A stretch of DNA of 64,000 nt, from the NCBI RefSeq assembly GCF_001662875.1, contig NZ_JPVZ01000001.1:372001-436000 (forward strand). Direction: 5' to 3'. The notes below the pieces were generated by a model. It saw nothing but the letters and a program-made list of their open reading frames with translations, did not search any database and was not told where the DNA came from. The position numbers were made by a program, and so were the translations under genes. Source of the DNA: Thalassospira tepidiphila MCCC 1A03514. Lineage in GTDB: Bacteria > Pseudomonadota > Alphaproteobacteria > Rhodospirillales > Thalassospiraceae. Positions 1-8,149 of this stretch are shown here, piece after piece; the stretch's first letter is position 1; the number at the start of each line of letters is the position of its first letter.

Positions 1-114
1 AAAAACGCGGTTGTAGTTAAGCATTGGAACAAATCTAACATTCAACCGGCCGGGGTGGATTGTTCCATGTCAAACAAGTCCGTCAGGCCCATAAAACAAA
101 GTGCACCGTCCAGC
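1..114. other. Left-edge intergenic sequence
   Basis: I see no convincing gene here. The sequence lies downstream of the leftward ric gene and before whatever lies outside the window. Short frames start at about 55-60 but run antisense across ric. Confidence 0.4.
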
Positions 115-143
115 AAAAAAGCCCTGCCAGTCAGCAGGGCTTT
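115..143 (-). terminator. Intrinsic terminator of ric
   Basis: AAAGCCCTGC and GCAGGGCTTT form a perfect stem with a 6-nt loop. Read on the minus strand it is followed by a run of T, and it sits about 50 bp past the ric stop codon. Confidence 0.85.
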
Positions 144-189
144 GTCACAGAAAACACGCGACGACATCGCTGTCACATTTTGCAGCAGA

Positions 190-897
190 CTATTCGAAAC
201 GCGGGAACAGGATCGAATTTTCCAGATACATATGTGCAACAAGATCTTCGATCAGCTTACCGATCGCGCTGTACAACCTGCGCCACGAACCGCATACCCC
301 GTCAGGCAAGGTGCAATTGTTTGTCAATTTCTGCAGTTTGTGGATGGCTTGGCCGTGATCGTCATGCTCTTCGCGCATACAATGGATAGGCATGGCAAGT
401 GCCGACGTAATCGAGGTATTCCTGCTCATTTCACGCATCGCCGGGAAAAGAATATTTTCCTCTTTGGTCATGTGCATATCAAGTTGCTCTGCCATTTCCA
501 TCAATGCATCTGCCAGCCCTACCGGCGCGTCCGGATGGTCACCATGCACAATTTCAATTTCGCGAGACAGCGCAATCAGCTCGATCAACTCTTCGCGGTG
601 AACATCGTGATAGCGCGTAAGGATGAAATCGATAAACCCATCAACATCCCCCACATCGGGCATGGTCAAAGGTCCCTTGGGAAGCTTGCAGAGTTCCCCG
701 GCAATCGCGTGGGGATCAAGTTCCTTGCGCTTTGCAGCTTCTTGAAGTGTCTGGTCAGGATGACAACAAAACCCGATGCGATGACGGCGAAAAACCAGCG
801 TTGCGCCGGGGAAACATGAAATCAAGCCCCCCAGACTCTGATCAAGCAGTTCGGCGGGCTTAACGTCCTGTGTTGCCGTGTTCAACGCATCTTGCAT
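190..897 (-). CDS. ric: Iron-sulfur cluster repair di-iron protein Ric (YtfE/ScdA/NorA family)
   Basis: A 235-residue cytoplasmic protein. The first ~60 residues match the ScdA N-terminal domain with the adjacent cysteines C44-C45 (GFCCHPD). The rest is a hemerythrin-like four-helix domain with the expected di-iron His/Glu pattern (HREE, HMTKEEN, HCMREEHDDH, HMYLEN). Members of this family repair Fe-S clusters damaged by nitric oxide or peroxide. I chose the ATG at 897 because it has a strong AGGGAGGACAC ribosome site; an upstream ATG at 930 does not. The gene is divergent from the ubiTUV operon and an NNR-type box lies 70-83 bp upstream, consistent with induction under nitrate or NO respiration. 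Confidence 0.92.
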   Translation of the reverse strand: MQDALNTATQDVKPAELLDQSLGGLISCFPGATLVFRRHRIGFCCHPDQTLQEAAKRKELDPHAIAGELCKLPKGPLTMPDVGDVDGFIDFILTRYHDVHREELIELIALSREIEIVHGDHPDAPVGLADALMEMAEQLDMHMTKEENILFPAMREMSRNTSITSALAMPIHCMREEHDDHGQAIHKLQKLTNNCTLPDGVCGSWRRLYSAIGKLIEDLVAHMYLENSILFPRFE

Positions 898-966
898 AAA
901 GGTGTCCTCCCTAAGATCGGCATCCAGCAAACGAAAGGGAGTTTAAACCAGCGACAATTTGGCAGA

Positions 967-980
967 TTGACGATGGTCAA
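967..980. promoter_or_regulatory. FNR/NNR-type box upstream of ric
   Basis: TTGAC-GATG-GTCAA is a perfect 5-4-5 palindrome of the Crp/Fnr family type. Its centre is 76 bp before the ric ATG, so activation from about -41.5 would give a leader of roughly 35 nt. Assigning it to ric rather than ubiT is inferred from the spacing. Confidence 0.7.
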
Positions 981-1087
981 ATGGATTTATGCCAAAAAAT
1001 GTTGCGGTCGGTTCTGTTCGATTATCACGTCAAAGTAACATCCTGTCGGCTTGTTCCAACTAAGCGTAATTCCAATCTCACGGTGAT

Positions 1088-1101
1088 TTGACAAACATCA
1101 A
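1088..1101. promoter_or_regulatory. FNR box upstream of ubiT
   Basis: TTGAC-AAAC-ATCAA differs from the FNR consensus TTGAT-N4-ATCAA at one base. A class II arrangement would place transcription start near 1136, which fits the GTG start at 1170 but not one at 1122. Confidence 0.72.
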
Positions 1102-1146
1102 ACGCCAACCCGCCCGGGCCAGTGATACTTCGCCATGCAAAACGCC

Positions 1147-1172
1147 GGAGTATGCCGTGGGAGTATGCCGTG
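1147..1172 (+). repeat. 13-bp perfect tandem duplication over the ubiT start region
   Basis: GGAGTATGCCGTG occurs twice in direct succession (1147-1159 and 1160-1172). Each unit carries a GGAG ribosome site spaced six bases from a GTG. Only the second GTG (1170) is in frame with ubiT; the first is out of frame by one base. Confidence 0.85.
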
Positions 1173-1880
1173 ACAGAAAGCTATCCATCCTTTACGCCAT
1201 TTTTGCTGGCAAACCCGTTCATACGCAATGCGCCAGCCCTTTTGGTAGAGCGTATATGCCGTCACGCGATGGCGACGATGCATCATCGCTACAGACCGGT
1301 ATTTGAACGGGTGGCAGAGCAAGAAGCATTCGCGTTGCTGATTTCTCCGACTGATCTGGATTTGCAATTCTATTTAAAAATAGATGCCGATCATCCTGAA
1401 CTCCGCCCCGCAAGACATATAGAAGAAGAAACTGTCGCAGCACAGATATCAGGACCGTTACCCGCGCTGCTGGAGCTTCTTCAGGGGACATCGGATGGTG
1501 ACGCACTGTTCTTTTCGCGCACATTGCGGATCGAGGGACGCACTGAACTTGTTGTCGCACTTCGCAATGCCCTGGATGGAGAGTCCATTGATCTGCGATC
1601 CGCCGTGGCGGAAAGCTTTGGCATGATGGGCCCAGCAGCCAGGGCAGCACTTGGCCTTGCCGAAAAAATTTATCGACAACTTCAGCACGACATGAACCGG
1701 ACGGCAAATGCATTGACGTCCCCCACCGCCAAACGTTTGCTCGGCGTGGAAAAACGCGCATCCGCGCAAGCGGTCACACTGGCTGAGATCGAGAAAACAA
1801 TACAAAGGCGGAACCGCCATACGCGCCCCAAACCATCCGGTGCGGCCAAGGATGATTTCGCGCTGCCCGCCAATCCCTGA
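1170..1880 (+). CDS. ubiT: Ubiquinone anaerobic biosynthesis accessory factor UbiT (SCP2 domain)
   Basis: About 236 residues with an SCP2-like lipid-binding domain (roughly residues 25-130). In E. coli UbiT is the lipid-carrier partner of UbiU and UbiV in O2-independent ubiquinone synthesis. The identification rests on the SCP2 pattern plus direct linkage to ubiU and ubiV, 24 bp downstream. The open frame extends up to a GTG at 1122, but I prefer the GTG at 1170: it has GGGAG six bases upstream, and the FNR box would place the mRNA start downstream of 1122. The C-terminus is a basic tail unlike the core domain. Expression is likely anaerobic. Confidence 0.85.
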   Translation: MTESYPSFTPFLLANPFIRNAPALLVERICRHAMATMHHRYRPVFERVAEQEAFALLISPTDLDLQFYLKIDADHPELRPARHIEEETVAAQISGPLPALLELLQGTSDGDALFFSRTLRIEGRTELVVALRNALDGESIDLRSAVAESFGMMGPAARAALGLAEKIYRQLQHDMNRTANALTSPTAKRLLGVEKRASAQAVTLAEIEKTIQRRNRHTRPKPSGAAKDDFALPANP

Positions 1881-1904
1881 TCCACAACTATTCACAGGTT
1901 CAAT

Positions 1905-2882
1905 ATGGAACTCGTTTGTCCTGCAGGAACACCTGCCAGCCTGCATGCCGCCGTTGCGGCGGGTGCTGATGTTGTATATTGCGGTTTTCGGGACGCAACG
2001 AATGCCCGAAACTTTCCGGGATTGAACTTTTCACGTGCCGAGTTGCGCGATGCCGTCAAACATGCGCACAAGCACGGAGTTCATGTCTATCTTGCCTGCA
2101 ATACCTATCCGCAAGCCGGGGCTGAAGAAATCTGGCATAAGGCAGTTGATGATGCCGTGGCAATTGGTGTCGATGCCATCATCCTTGCTGATATCGGTTT
2201 GCTGCGATATGCGCGCGATCATCATCCTGACGCACGTTTGCATTTATCCGTACAGGCGTCGGCCTCGAACGAAGAAGCCATTCGATTTTATCATCAGGAA
2301 TTCGGTGTGCGCCGTGTTGTACTGCCCCGTGTTCTGTCGCTTGATGAGATCCGCACGCTTAATCAACGCATACAGGTCGAAACAGAAGTATTCGCATTTG
2401 GCGGGATGTGCGTGATGGCCGAAGGCCGTTGTTCACTGTCTTCATACGCGACGGGCGAAAGTCCGAATATGAACGGCGTCTGTTCGCCGGCAGCACATGT
2501 TCACTATGAAGAACGCGGCGACACGACAGTTTCCCGACTGGGGAATTTCACCATCAACATCTATGACAGCGATGAAAAGGTCGGCTATCCGACGCTGTGC
2601 AAGGGCCGGTTTCGTGCCATGGACAAATCCGGCTATCTGTTTGAAGAACCCACCAGCCTTGATGTCACCGCCATGCTGCCGGAACTGGCAGATGCAGGCG
2701 TTTCCGCGCTCAAGATCGAAGGGCGGCAACGCGGGAAGGCCTATATATCGCAGGTGGTTGGCGCATTTCGAACATCACTGGACAAGATCGCCGAGGGACG
2801 ACGCGACGCGCGATCAAAACTCAGCACGCTGAGTGAAGGTCAAAGCGATACCACAGGTGCATACCGGAGAAGCTGGCAATGA
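1905..2882 (+). CDS. ubiU: O2-independent ubiquinone hydroxylase subunit UbiU (peptidase U32 family)
   Basis: A 325-residue member of the U32 family. The four cysteines expected to bind a [4Fe-4S] cluster in UbiU are visible in the order GGMC, EGRC, NGVC and TLC. In E. coli UbiU and UbiV form a heterodimer needed for the ring hydroxylations of ubiquinone synthesis without oxygen, with prephenate as oxygen donor. The gene follows ubiT and overlaps ubiV by four bases (ATGA), which implies translational coupling. Not a protease despite the family name. Confidence 0.93.
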   Translation: MELVCPAGTPASLHAAVAAGADVVYCGFRDATNARNFPGLNFSRAELRDAVKHAHKHGVHVYLACNTYPQAGAEEIWHKAVDDAVAIGVDAIILADIGLLRYARDHHPDARLHLSVQASASNEEAIRFYHQEFGVRRVVLPRVLSLDEIRTLNQRIQVETEVFAFGGMCVMAEGRCSLSSYATGESPNMNGVCSPAAHVHYEERGDTTVSRLGNFTINIYDSDEKVGYPTLCKGRFRAMDKSGYLFEEPTSLDVTAMLPELADAGVSALKIEGRQRGKAYISQVVGAFRTSLDKIAEGRRDARSKLSTLSEGQSDTTGAYRRSWQ

Positions 2883-3796
2883 AAAGATCGCGACTTGTTA
2901 TGGGCCCGGTTCTTTTTCACTGGGACGAGGACCGCAAAAAGGATTTCTACAGCCGCATTGCAGATGAAACCGACGTCGATACCGTCCATGTTGGCGAAGT
3001 TGTCTGCGCGAAACGGATGCCCTTCTTTGACAAGCACCTCCCAAGCGTTATCGAACGACTTCAGCGCAGCGGCAAGGAAGTTGTTCTCTCTACACTCGCA
3101 CTGGTGATGAATGAGCGCGAAGTTAATCAAATACGCGACATCGCGCAGATGCCCGACATTATGATTGAGGCCAACGATATTTCCGTTGTGCGTTTGCTCG
3201 CAGGTCAGCCGCACATGATTGGTCCCTACATCAACACCTATAATGAAGGGACGCTGTCCTACTTTGCCGAAAAAGGCGCTAAACGGATCGCCCTGCCATG
3301 GGAATTACCGATGTCCTCGATCGCAGCATTATGTGGCGCGCAGACCGCGGCCGAGATTGAGGTACAGGTATTTGGTCGTATGCCTTTGGCCATTTCGGCC
3401 CGCTGCTATTCAGCACGGGCGCAAGGCCTGCACAAGGATGGCTGCCGGTACGTTTGCGGGGACCACCTTGATGGCATGGATGTCGAAACACTCGACGATA
3501 CGCCGTTTCTGGCGGTCAACGGGTTGCAAACCCTGTCCAGCCACTATGTTGAAATGGCGGACAATATCGCACAGATGCAAACCGCCGGTGTGACAGCGTT
3601 CCGCCTGTCGCCACATAGTCTGGACATGACAAGGGTTTCGGGTCTCTATCGTCAAGTTCTCGCGCGTAAAACCGATCCGGAAGAACTCAGGCACCGCCTG
3701 AAGGAAATGCGTTTCCCGATGAACTTTGCCAACGGCTTCTTGCACGAAGCCCCTGGGGCCGAGTTTCGTCAGACGCGTGCGCGGCAGGCAGAATAA
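2879..3796 (+). CDS. ubiV: O2-independent ubiquinone hydroxylase subunit UbiV (U32 family)
   Basis: A 305-residue paralogue of UbiU. Cysteines that fit the UbiV cluster pattern are seen early (EVVCAKR) and mid-protein (SARCYSARAQG...DGCRYVCGD). It is the last gene of the ubiT-ubiU-ubiV operon and is followed by an intrinsic terminator. Together with the adjacent nitrate reductase genes this lets the cell make ubiquinone while respiring nitrate. Confidence 0.93.
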   Translation: MKRSRLVMGPVLFHWDEDRKKDFYSRIADETDVDTVHVGEVVCAKRMPFFDKHLPSVIERLQRSGKEVVLSTLALVMNEREVNQIRDIAQMPDIMIEANDISVVRLLAGQPHMIGPYINTYNEGTLSYFAEKGAKRIALPWELPMSSIAALCGAQTAAEIEVQVFGRMPLAISARCYSARAQGLHKDGCRYVCGDHLDGMDVETLDDTPFLAVNGLQTLSSHYVEMADNIAQMQTAGVTAFRLSPHSLDMTRVSGLYRQVLARKTDPEELRHRLKEMRFPMNFANGFLHEAPGAEFRQTRARQAE

Positions 3797-3824
3797 GAAC
3801 CACGCCAGAACCCACCATGAAAGA

Positions 3825-3855
3825 AAGGGCTGCAATCTGACCGATCGCAGCCCTT
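3825..3855 (+). terminator. Terminator-like hairpin after ubiV
   Basis: AAGGGCTGC and GCAGCCCTT pair with a 13-nt loop, 28 bp after the ubiV stop. There is only a weak T run on the plus strand. Confidence 0.6.
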
Positions 3856-3987
3856 CAATACATTCACAATTCGGGGAGTTAGCATGACATTACATTGTGA
3901 ACACCAAGCAGCTTAACACTGCGATGTTAGGCACCCTTGACAATGATCAACTGGAAGTGCCCGAATGGAACCATGTCGGGAAGGGCA

Positions 3988-4293
3988 CTAGATGTCCTCA
4001 ATCCAGGTTTTCGCGGCAACCGCACGCGGCAAACCAAGAGGGCCGATAGACAACATCGCAATATGTAACAGATCTTCCTGTGCGATACCTTCGGCCTTGG
4101 CACGCCGGGTGTGTGAATGTACCGCTCCTTCAGAACCAATACCGATTGCAAGCGCAAGCTTTACAAGGCGGCGTTCCCGATCCGTCAAAGGTCCTGCCTC
4201 TGCAGCTGCCTTACCAAGTTCTGCATAAGCCTTCCAGATATCGGGATACTGGTCCGCCAGTGTTCCGGCAGCACCGGGCATAGATTTAACCAT
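3988..4293 (-). CDS. Carboxymuconolactone decarboxylase family protein
   Basis: A 101-residue all-helical protein of the CMD/AhpD-like superfamily. The usual CxxC of the peroxidase-reducing members is replaced by a cysteine-free segment (SEGAVHSHTRRA), so AhpD-like redox activity is not expected. It starts 12 bp after the Crp/Fnr regulator with a clear AAGGAGAG site, so the two form an operon. Its substrate is unknown. Co-transcription with a nitrate-type regulator is the only functional hint. Confidence 0.8.
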   Translation of the reverse strand: MVKSMPGAAGTLADQYPDIWKAYAELGKAAAEAGPLTDRERRLVKLALAIGIGSEGAVHSHTRRAKAEGIAQEDLLHIAMLSIGPLGLPRAVAAKTWIEDI

Positions 4294-4304
4294 AGGCTCT
4301 CTCC

Positions 4305-5003
4305 TTACGTTTGATCATCGTCAATCAGAGATGTCGGCTTGGCAAATTTCTGAAGAAGGGCGGGGTTAGTTATCTCTATTTTTTCTCCGTTAACCGCGAC
4401 CCCATATGCCTGAAGTGCCTTGAACGCGCGGCTGAGATTTTCGGGTGTCATCCCTAAAACCGACGCAAGTTGCCGTTTTTCCAGATCAAGATCGAAACTC
4501 GCCGGGGCACCATAGGCCCGATGTCGGGACAGCAAATAGTTCGCCAGACGTTCGAGGGCTGTGCGCAACTTCAGGTTCTTGGTGGTCTTGATCACTGAAC
4601 GATAACAGGCGGCCAATTCGACGACAACCGCACGAGCAAAGCCTGCATCAAGGTCAAAGATCGCCCGGACATCCTGACTGGGGATCATGACAATCCGGCT
4701 TTTCTCCATTGTTCTGGCCGACATCAAATAGCGAGCATCGCGAATGGTAGCGGCAAGAATGAAAGTTGAAACCGGCTTGACGATCATGACACTCGTTTCC
4801 CGGTTATTCCAACGCGAAAACAGATCCACCGCGCCTGAGACCAAAACATGAAGGAAATCAGCACCTTCACCTTCACCTATCAGGTCAACATGCGGTGGAA
4901 ATGTTTGCAAATAAGCGCCGCGCATGAGCTTGGCATAGTTCTCGTCGCTCATATCAGCGAAGAGATCCAGACTGCGCACCTCCGGGAAGGTCGAATCGGA
5001 CAT
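4305..5003 (-). CDS. Crp/Fnr-family transcriptional regulator (NarR/Dnr-like)
   Basis: A 232-residue regulator with a cyclic-nucleotide-binding fold (about residues 12-130), a dimerisation helix and a C-terminal winged helix-turn-helix whose recognition helix contains TPENLSR. There is no N-terminal cysteine cluster, so it is not an O2-sensing FNR. Members of this type (NarR, Dnr, NnrR) respond to nitrate, nitrite or NO and bind FNR-like boxes. It is divergent from narK1, as narR is in Paracoccus, which supports control of the nar genes. A perfect TTGAT-N4-ATCAA box lies 47-60 bp upstream of its start, suggesting autoregulation or control by FNR. Start chosen with TGAGGAAAAA ahead of the ATG. 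Confidence 0.87.
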   Translation of the reverse strand: MSDSTFPEVRSLDLFADMSDENYAKLMRGAYLQTFPPHVDLIGEGEGADFLHVLVSGAVDLFSRWNNRETSVMIVKPVSTFILAATIRDARYLMSARTMEKSRIVMIPSQDVRAIFDLDAGFARAVVVELAACYRSVIKTTKNLKLRTALERLANYLLSRHRAYGAPASFDLDLEKRQLASVLGMTPENLSRAFKALQAYGVAVNGEKIEITNPALLQKFAKPTSLIDDDQT

Positions 5004-5049
5004 TTTTTCCTCACTTATAACCCTGCGCAGAAACGTGCCTGCTGCTTAC

Positions 5050-5063
5050 TTGATATTTATCAA
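5050..5063. promoter_or_regulatory. Perfect FNR box in the regulator/narK1 intergenic region
   Basis: TTGATATTTATCAA matches the FNR consensus exactly. Its centre is 53 bp from the regulator start and about 205 bp from narK1, so it more likely serves the regulator gene. Confidence 0.82.
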
Positions 5064-5164
5064 GCGGGCATTTGCTCTTGCTCTCTCTGTGTATTGAGGT
5101 TCGGCAAACCGCCGGACCACATACTTGGCGTGGCTGTTTATTTCACCGAAGCGTTCCACGTTTT

Positions 5165-5178
5165 CTGATTTAGATCAA
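5165..5178. promoter_or_regulatory. FNR/NNR-type box upstream of narK1
   Basis: CTGAT-TTAG-ATCAA has one mismatch to the FNR consensus. Its centre is 89 bp before the narK1 ATG; a class II site would give a start near 5213 and a leader of about 48 nt. An imperfect inverted repeat (TGAGG..CCTCA, 5182-5198) follows directly. Confidence 0.72.
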
Positions 5179-5260
5179 CCCTGAGGAGGGTCCCCTCAAA
5201 CAATGATCAGGCCATTCGGACACGCTCCAATGTAACGACAGATGCTCGAGGGGAATTGCC

Positions 5261-6625
5261 ATGCATACGTTAAAAGGGGTTTCACAAACAGACCAATACC
5301 GTGCTCTGGGACTGAGTACTTTCGCCTTCACGGTATGCTTTGCGGTTTGGACGATCTTTTCCATTATCGGGGTGAAGATCAAACAGGAACTCGGCCTGAG
5401 TGATACACAATTCGGGCTGTTGGTCGCGACACCGGTTCTAACCGGCTCGGTCAGCCGTATCTTCCTTGGCGTATGGACAGAGCAATTTGGCGGTCGGGTT
5501 ATGTTCCCACTGCAGATGCTGATTACAGCCGTCTGTGTCTGGCTCCTGACGTCCGTCCACAGCTATGAAATCTTTCTTGTTGCCGCCCTTGGTCTTGGCC
5601 TTGCTGGTGGGTCCTTTATCGTTGGTGTCGCCTATACGTCGCGCTGGTTCGAAAAGGAACGTCAGGGCACTGCGCTGGGGATTTTTGGCGCCGGTAACGT
5701 TGGCGCGGCTGTAACGAACTTTGCCGCCCCATTTCTGGTAGTCGCCCTTGGTTGGGAGGGGACGGCCCGCGTTTACGCCGTCGTCCTTGTCATCACAGCC
5801 GTACTGTTTTTCTTGCTGGCAAAAACCGACCCGGTCCAGCAAGCGCGCAAGGAATCTGGCGAAGGCCCGGTATCGGCCAGCTCACAGCTTGAGCCCCTTA
5901 AGAACATGCAGGTCTGGCGTTTTGCCACCTATTACTTCTTTGTCTTTGGTGCCTTTGTCGCGCTGGCAAGCTTTTTGCCGCGCTACTATGTCGGCGCCTA
6001 TGGGCTGGAACTAACGACGGCGGGCGTCTTTGCCGGACTTTATTCTCTACCCGGCTCGGTCTTTCGGGCACTGGGTGGCTGGATGTCGGACAAATGGGGT
6101 GCACGTGCGGTCATGTATTTGACCTTCATCGTCTCCCTGGTCGTTCTGTTCATCATGAGTTACCCGCAAACGACCTATCTGGTTTCGGGCATCAACGGCC
6201 CCATCGAGTTTGATTTCGGTGTTTCGGTTGGCATGTTTGTCGCCCTGACAGTCGTTCTCGGCTTTGTCATGAGCCTGGGCAAAGCGGCAGTCTACAAACA
6301 CATCCCGGTTTACTACCCACATCACGTCGGATCGGTTGGTGGTCTGGTTGGCATGATCGGTGGCCTTGGCGGTTTCTTCCTGCCAATCGCCTTCGGAGTG
6401 CTTCTTGATCTGACCAATGTCTGGACCGCGCCATTCATGCTGCTGTTCGTGCTGGTCGCGGTGTCCACGATCTGGATGCATGTCGTGATCCGCCGCATGG
6501 AACGTTCGCGTCATCCGGCACTGGCAGACGAAAAATACCTTTCAGATGTGCCCGACAAACCGCTGGAGAAACCGGCACCTGCCACTGGCAAACCATCGGG
6601 CGTTACCACCAAACCTGCTCAGTAA
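5261..6625 (+). CDS. narK1: Nitrate/nitrite transporter NarK1 (MFS)
   Basis: A 454-residue major facilitator protein with about 12 hydrophobic segments. It has the NarK-family signature around TGSVSRIFLGVWTEQFGGR, whose arginine belongs to the substrate site, and a second conserved glycine-rich stretch near GLVGMIGGLGGF. Type 1 NarK proteins are thought to act as proton/nitrate symporters. It is the first gene of narK1K2GHJI, the order known in pseudomonads, where the two transporters can also occur fused. A short hydrophilic tail rich in Pro/Lys ends the protein. Confidence 0.92.
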   Translation: MHTLKGVSQTDQYRALGLSTFAFTVCFAVWTIFSIIGVKIKQELGLSDTQFGLLVATPVLTGSVSRIFLGVWTEQFGGRVMFPLQMLITAVCVWLLTSVHSYEIFLVAALGLGLAGGSFIVGVAYTSRWFEKERQGTALGIFGAGNVGAAVTNFAAPFLVVALGWEGTARVYAVVLVITAVLFFLLAKTDPVQQARKESGEGPVSASSQLEPLKNMQVWRFATYYFFVFGAFVALASFLPRYYVGAYGLELTTAGVFAGLYSLPGSVFRALGGWMSDKWGARAVMYLTFIVSLVVLFIMSYPQTTYLVSGINGPIEFDFGVSVGMFVALTVVLGFVMSLGKAAVYKHIPVYYPHHVGSVGGLVGMIGGLGGFFLPIAFGVLLDLTNVWTAPFMLLFVLVAVSTIWMHVVIRRMERSRHPALADEKYLSDVPDKPLEKPAPATGKPSGVTTKPAQ

Positions 6626-6686
6626 GACAAACCGGCAGAGCGCAGATTGCGCTCTGCCTCTCCAACAGTTTCATCGGGAGGTTCCC

Positions 6687-8081
6687 TTGGAAATCACGCA
6701 CGCAGACAATGGTCAAAAAGGCGCTGTCCTGACCGATTGGCGGCCAGAAGATACAGAGTTCTGGTCAAGCAAAGGCAGTGCAATCGCCACCCGCAATCTC
6801 TGGATCTCCATTCCCTGCCTTTTGTTGGCGTTTTCGGTCTGGATGGTTTGGTCGGTTGTTGTCGCAAAGCTGCCGGGCATTGGCTTCACCTACTCCACCG
6901 GCCAACTTTTCTGGCTGGCCGCACTGCCCGGTTTGTCGGGGGCAACGCTTCGTATTTTCTATAGCTTTATGGTGCCAATCTTTGGTGGCCGCGTCTGGAC
7001 AACGCTGAGCACAGCATCCCTGTTGCTGCCAGCCCTTGGGATCGGCTTTGCTGTACAGGATCCCAATACGTCCTACAGCTGGTTCCTTATTCTTGCACTG
7101 TTGTGCGGGTTCGGGGGCGGCAACTTTGCCTCATCGATGGCAAACATCGCCTATTTCTATCCGAAAAGAACAAAGGGCAACGCCCTGGCCCTGAATGCCG
7201 GACTTGGCAACCTTGGTGTTTCGGTCATGCAGTTTGTGGTCCCGCTTGTGATCACGGCCGGTGTGTTCGGCGCCTTTGGTGGCGCAGCCCAAAGTGTTGC
7301 AGGTGGCGGCGAAATCTTCTTGCAGAATGCCGGTTTCATCTGGGTGCCGTTCATCGTGGTTTCGACCATTGCTGCCTGGTTTGGCATGAACAGCATCGCG
7401 GATGCCAAAGCCAGCTTCAAAAAACAGTCGATCATCTTTAGCCGCAAACACAACTGGATCATGTGCATCCTCTATACCGGCACATTTGGCAGTTTTATCG
7501 GCTATTCCGCTGGCTTCCCGCTGCTGATGAAAACCCAGTTTCCGGAAGTCGATGCATTGCAATATGCGTTTCTTGGTCCGCTGGTTGGTGCGCTGAGCCG
7601 TGCAGGCACGGGATGGATTTCTGACAAGCTTGGTGGCGGTCGGGTAACATTCTGGACCTTTATCGGCATGATTATTGCCGTTGTCGGCGTCCTTCAATTC
7701 CTTCCGCTTGGCGGAACGAGCGGCCATTTCTGGGGCTTCTTTGCCTGCTTTATGGCTCTGTTCTTCCTGACCGGTGTCGGTAACGCATCAACCTTCCAGA
7801 TGATCCCGTCGATCATGCGTCAGGAAATCCCGCGCCTGATGCCCGATGCCGATCAGGCCACCCAGCTCAAACAGTCGGAACTCGAAAGTTCCGCGATCAT
7901 CGCCTTTACCAGTGCGATTGCAGCCTACGGCGCATTCTTCATTCCCAAAGCCTATGGCACCTCCATCGCGCTGACCGGTGGCCCCGCAGGTGCGCTTTGG
8001 TGCTTTGCCGTCTTCTACGCGGTCTGCCTTGCGATCACCTGGTTCTACTACAGCCGCAAGAACGCACCGGTTTCGTGTTGA
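6687..8081 (+). CDS. narK2: Nitrate/nitrite antiporter NarK2 (MFS)
   Basis: A 464-residue MFS transporter of the NarK2 type, with the conserved arginine in GATLRIFYSFMVPIFGGR and a glycine-rich second motif. Type 2 NarK proteins exchange nitrate for nitrite, which suits export of the product of the cytoplasmic-side reductase. The open frame reaches back into narK1 (6546), but I place the start at the TTG at 6687 because GGGAGG lies five bases upstream and the earlier part has no family character. A separate type 1 and type 2 pair allows both initial nitrate uptake and exchange. Confidence 0.9.
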   Translation: MEITHADNGQKGAVLTDWRPEDTEFWSSKGSAIATRNLWISIPCLLLAFSVWMVWSVVVAKLPGIGFTYSTGQLFWLAALPGLSGATLRIFYSFMVPIFGGRVWTTLSTASLLLPALGIGFAVQDPNTSYSWFLILALLCGFGGGNFASSMANIAYFYPKRTKGNALALNAGLGNLGVSVMQFVVPLVITAGVFGAFGGAAQSVAGGGEIFLQNAGFIWVPFIVVSTIAAWFGMNSIADAKASFKKQSIIFSRKHNWIMCILYTGTFGSFIGYSAGFPLLMKTQFPEVDALQYAFLGPLVGALSRAGTGWISDKLGGGRVTFWTFIGMIIAVVGVLQFLPLGGTSGHFWGFFACFMALFFLTGVGNASTFQMIPSIMRQEIPRLMPDADQATQLKQSELESSAIIAFTSAIAAYGAFFIPKAYGTSIALTGGPAGALWCFAVFYAVCLAITWFYYSRKNAPVSC

Positions 8082-8095
8082 TCACCCAAAATTGT

Positions 8096-8125
8096 CCCTG
8101 CCCGACCTAACCGGTTTGGGCAGGG
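8096..8125 (+). other. Intra-operon hairpin between narK2 and narG
   Basis: CCCTGCCC and GGGCAGGG pair across a 14-nt loop. No T run follows, so this is more likely an mRNA processing or stabilising structure that separates transporter and enzyme cistrons than a full terminator. Confidence 0.5.
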
Positions 8126-8149
8126 CCCGCAGCCTTCAGGAGAAACGCC

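Noticed and set aside
1122-1169. GTG 1122 as the ubiT start
   Set aside because: The FNR box would place the mRNA start downstream of it, and there is no ribosome site, while GTG 1170 has one.
6546-6686. 47-residue N-terminal extension of narK2
   Set aside because: It overlaps the narK1 coding region, is hydrophilic and unrelated to NarK; GGGAGG before TTG 6687 gives a better start.
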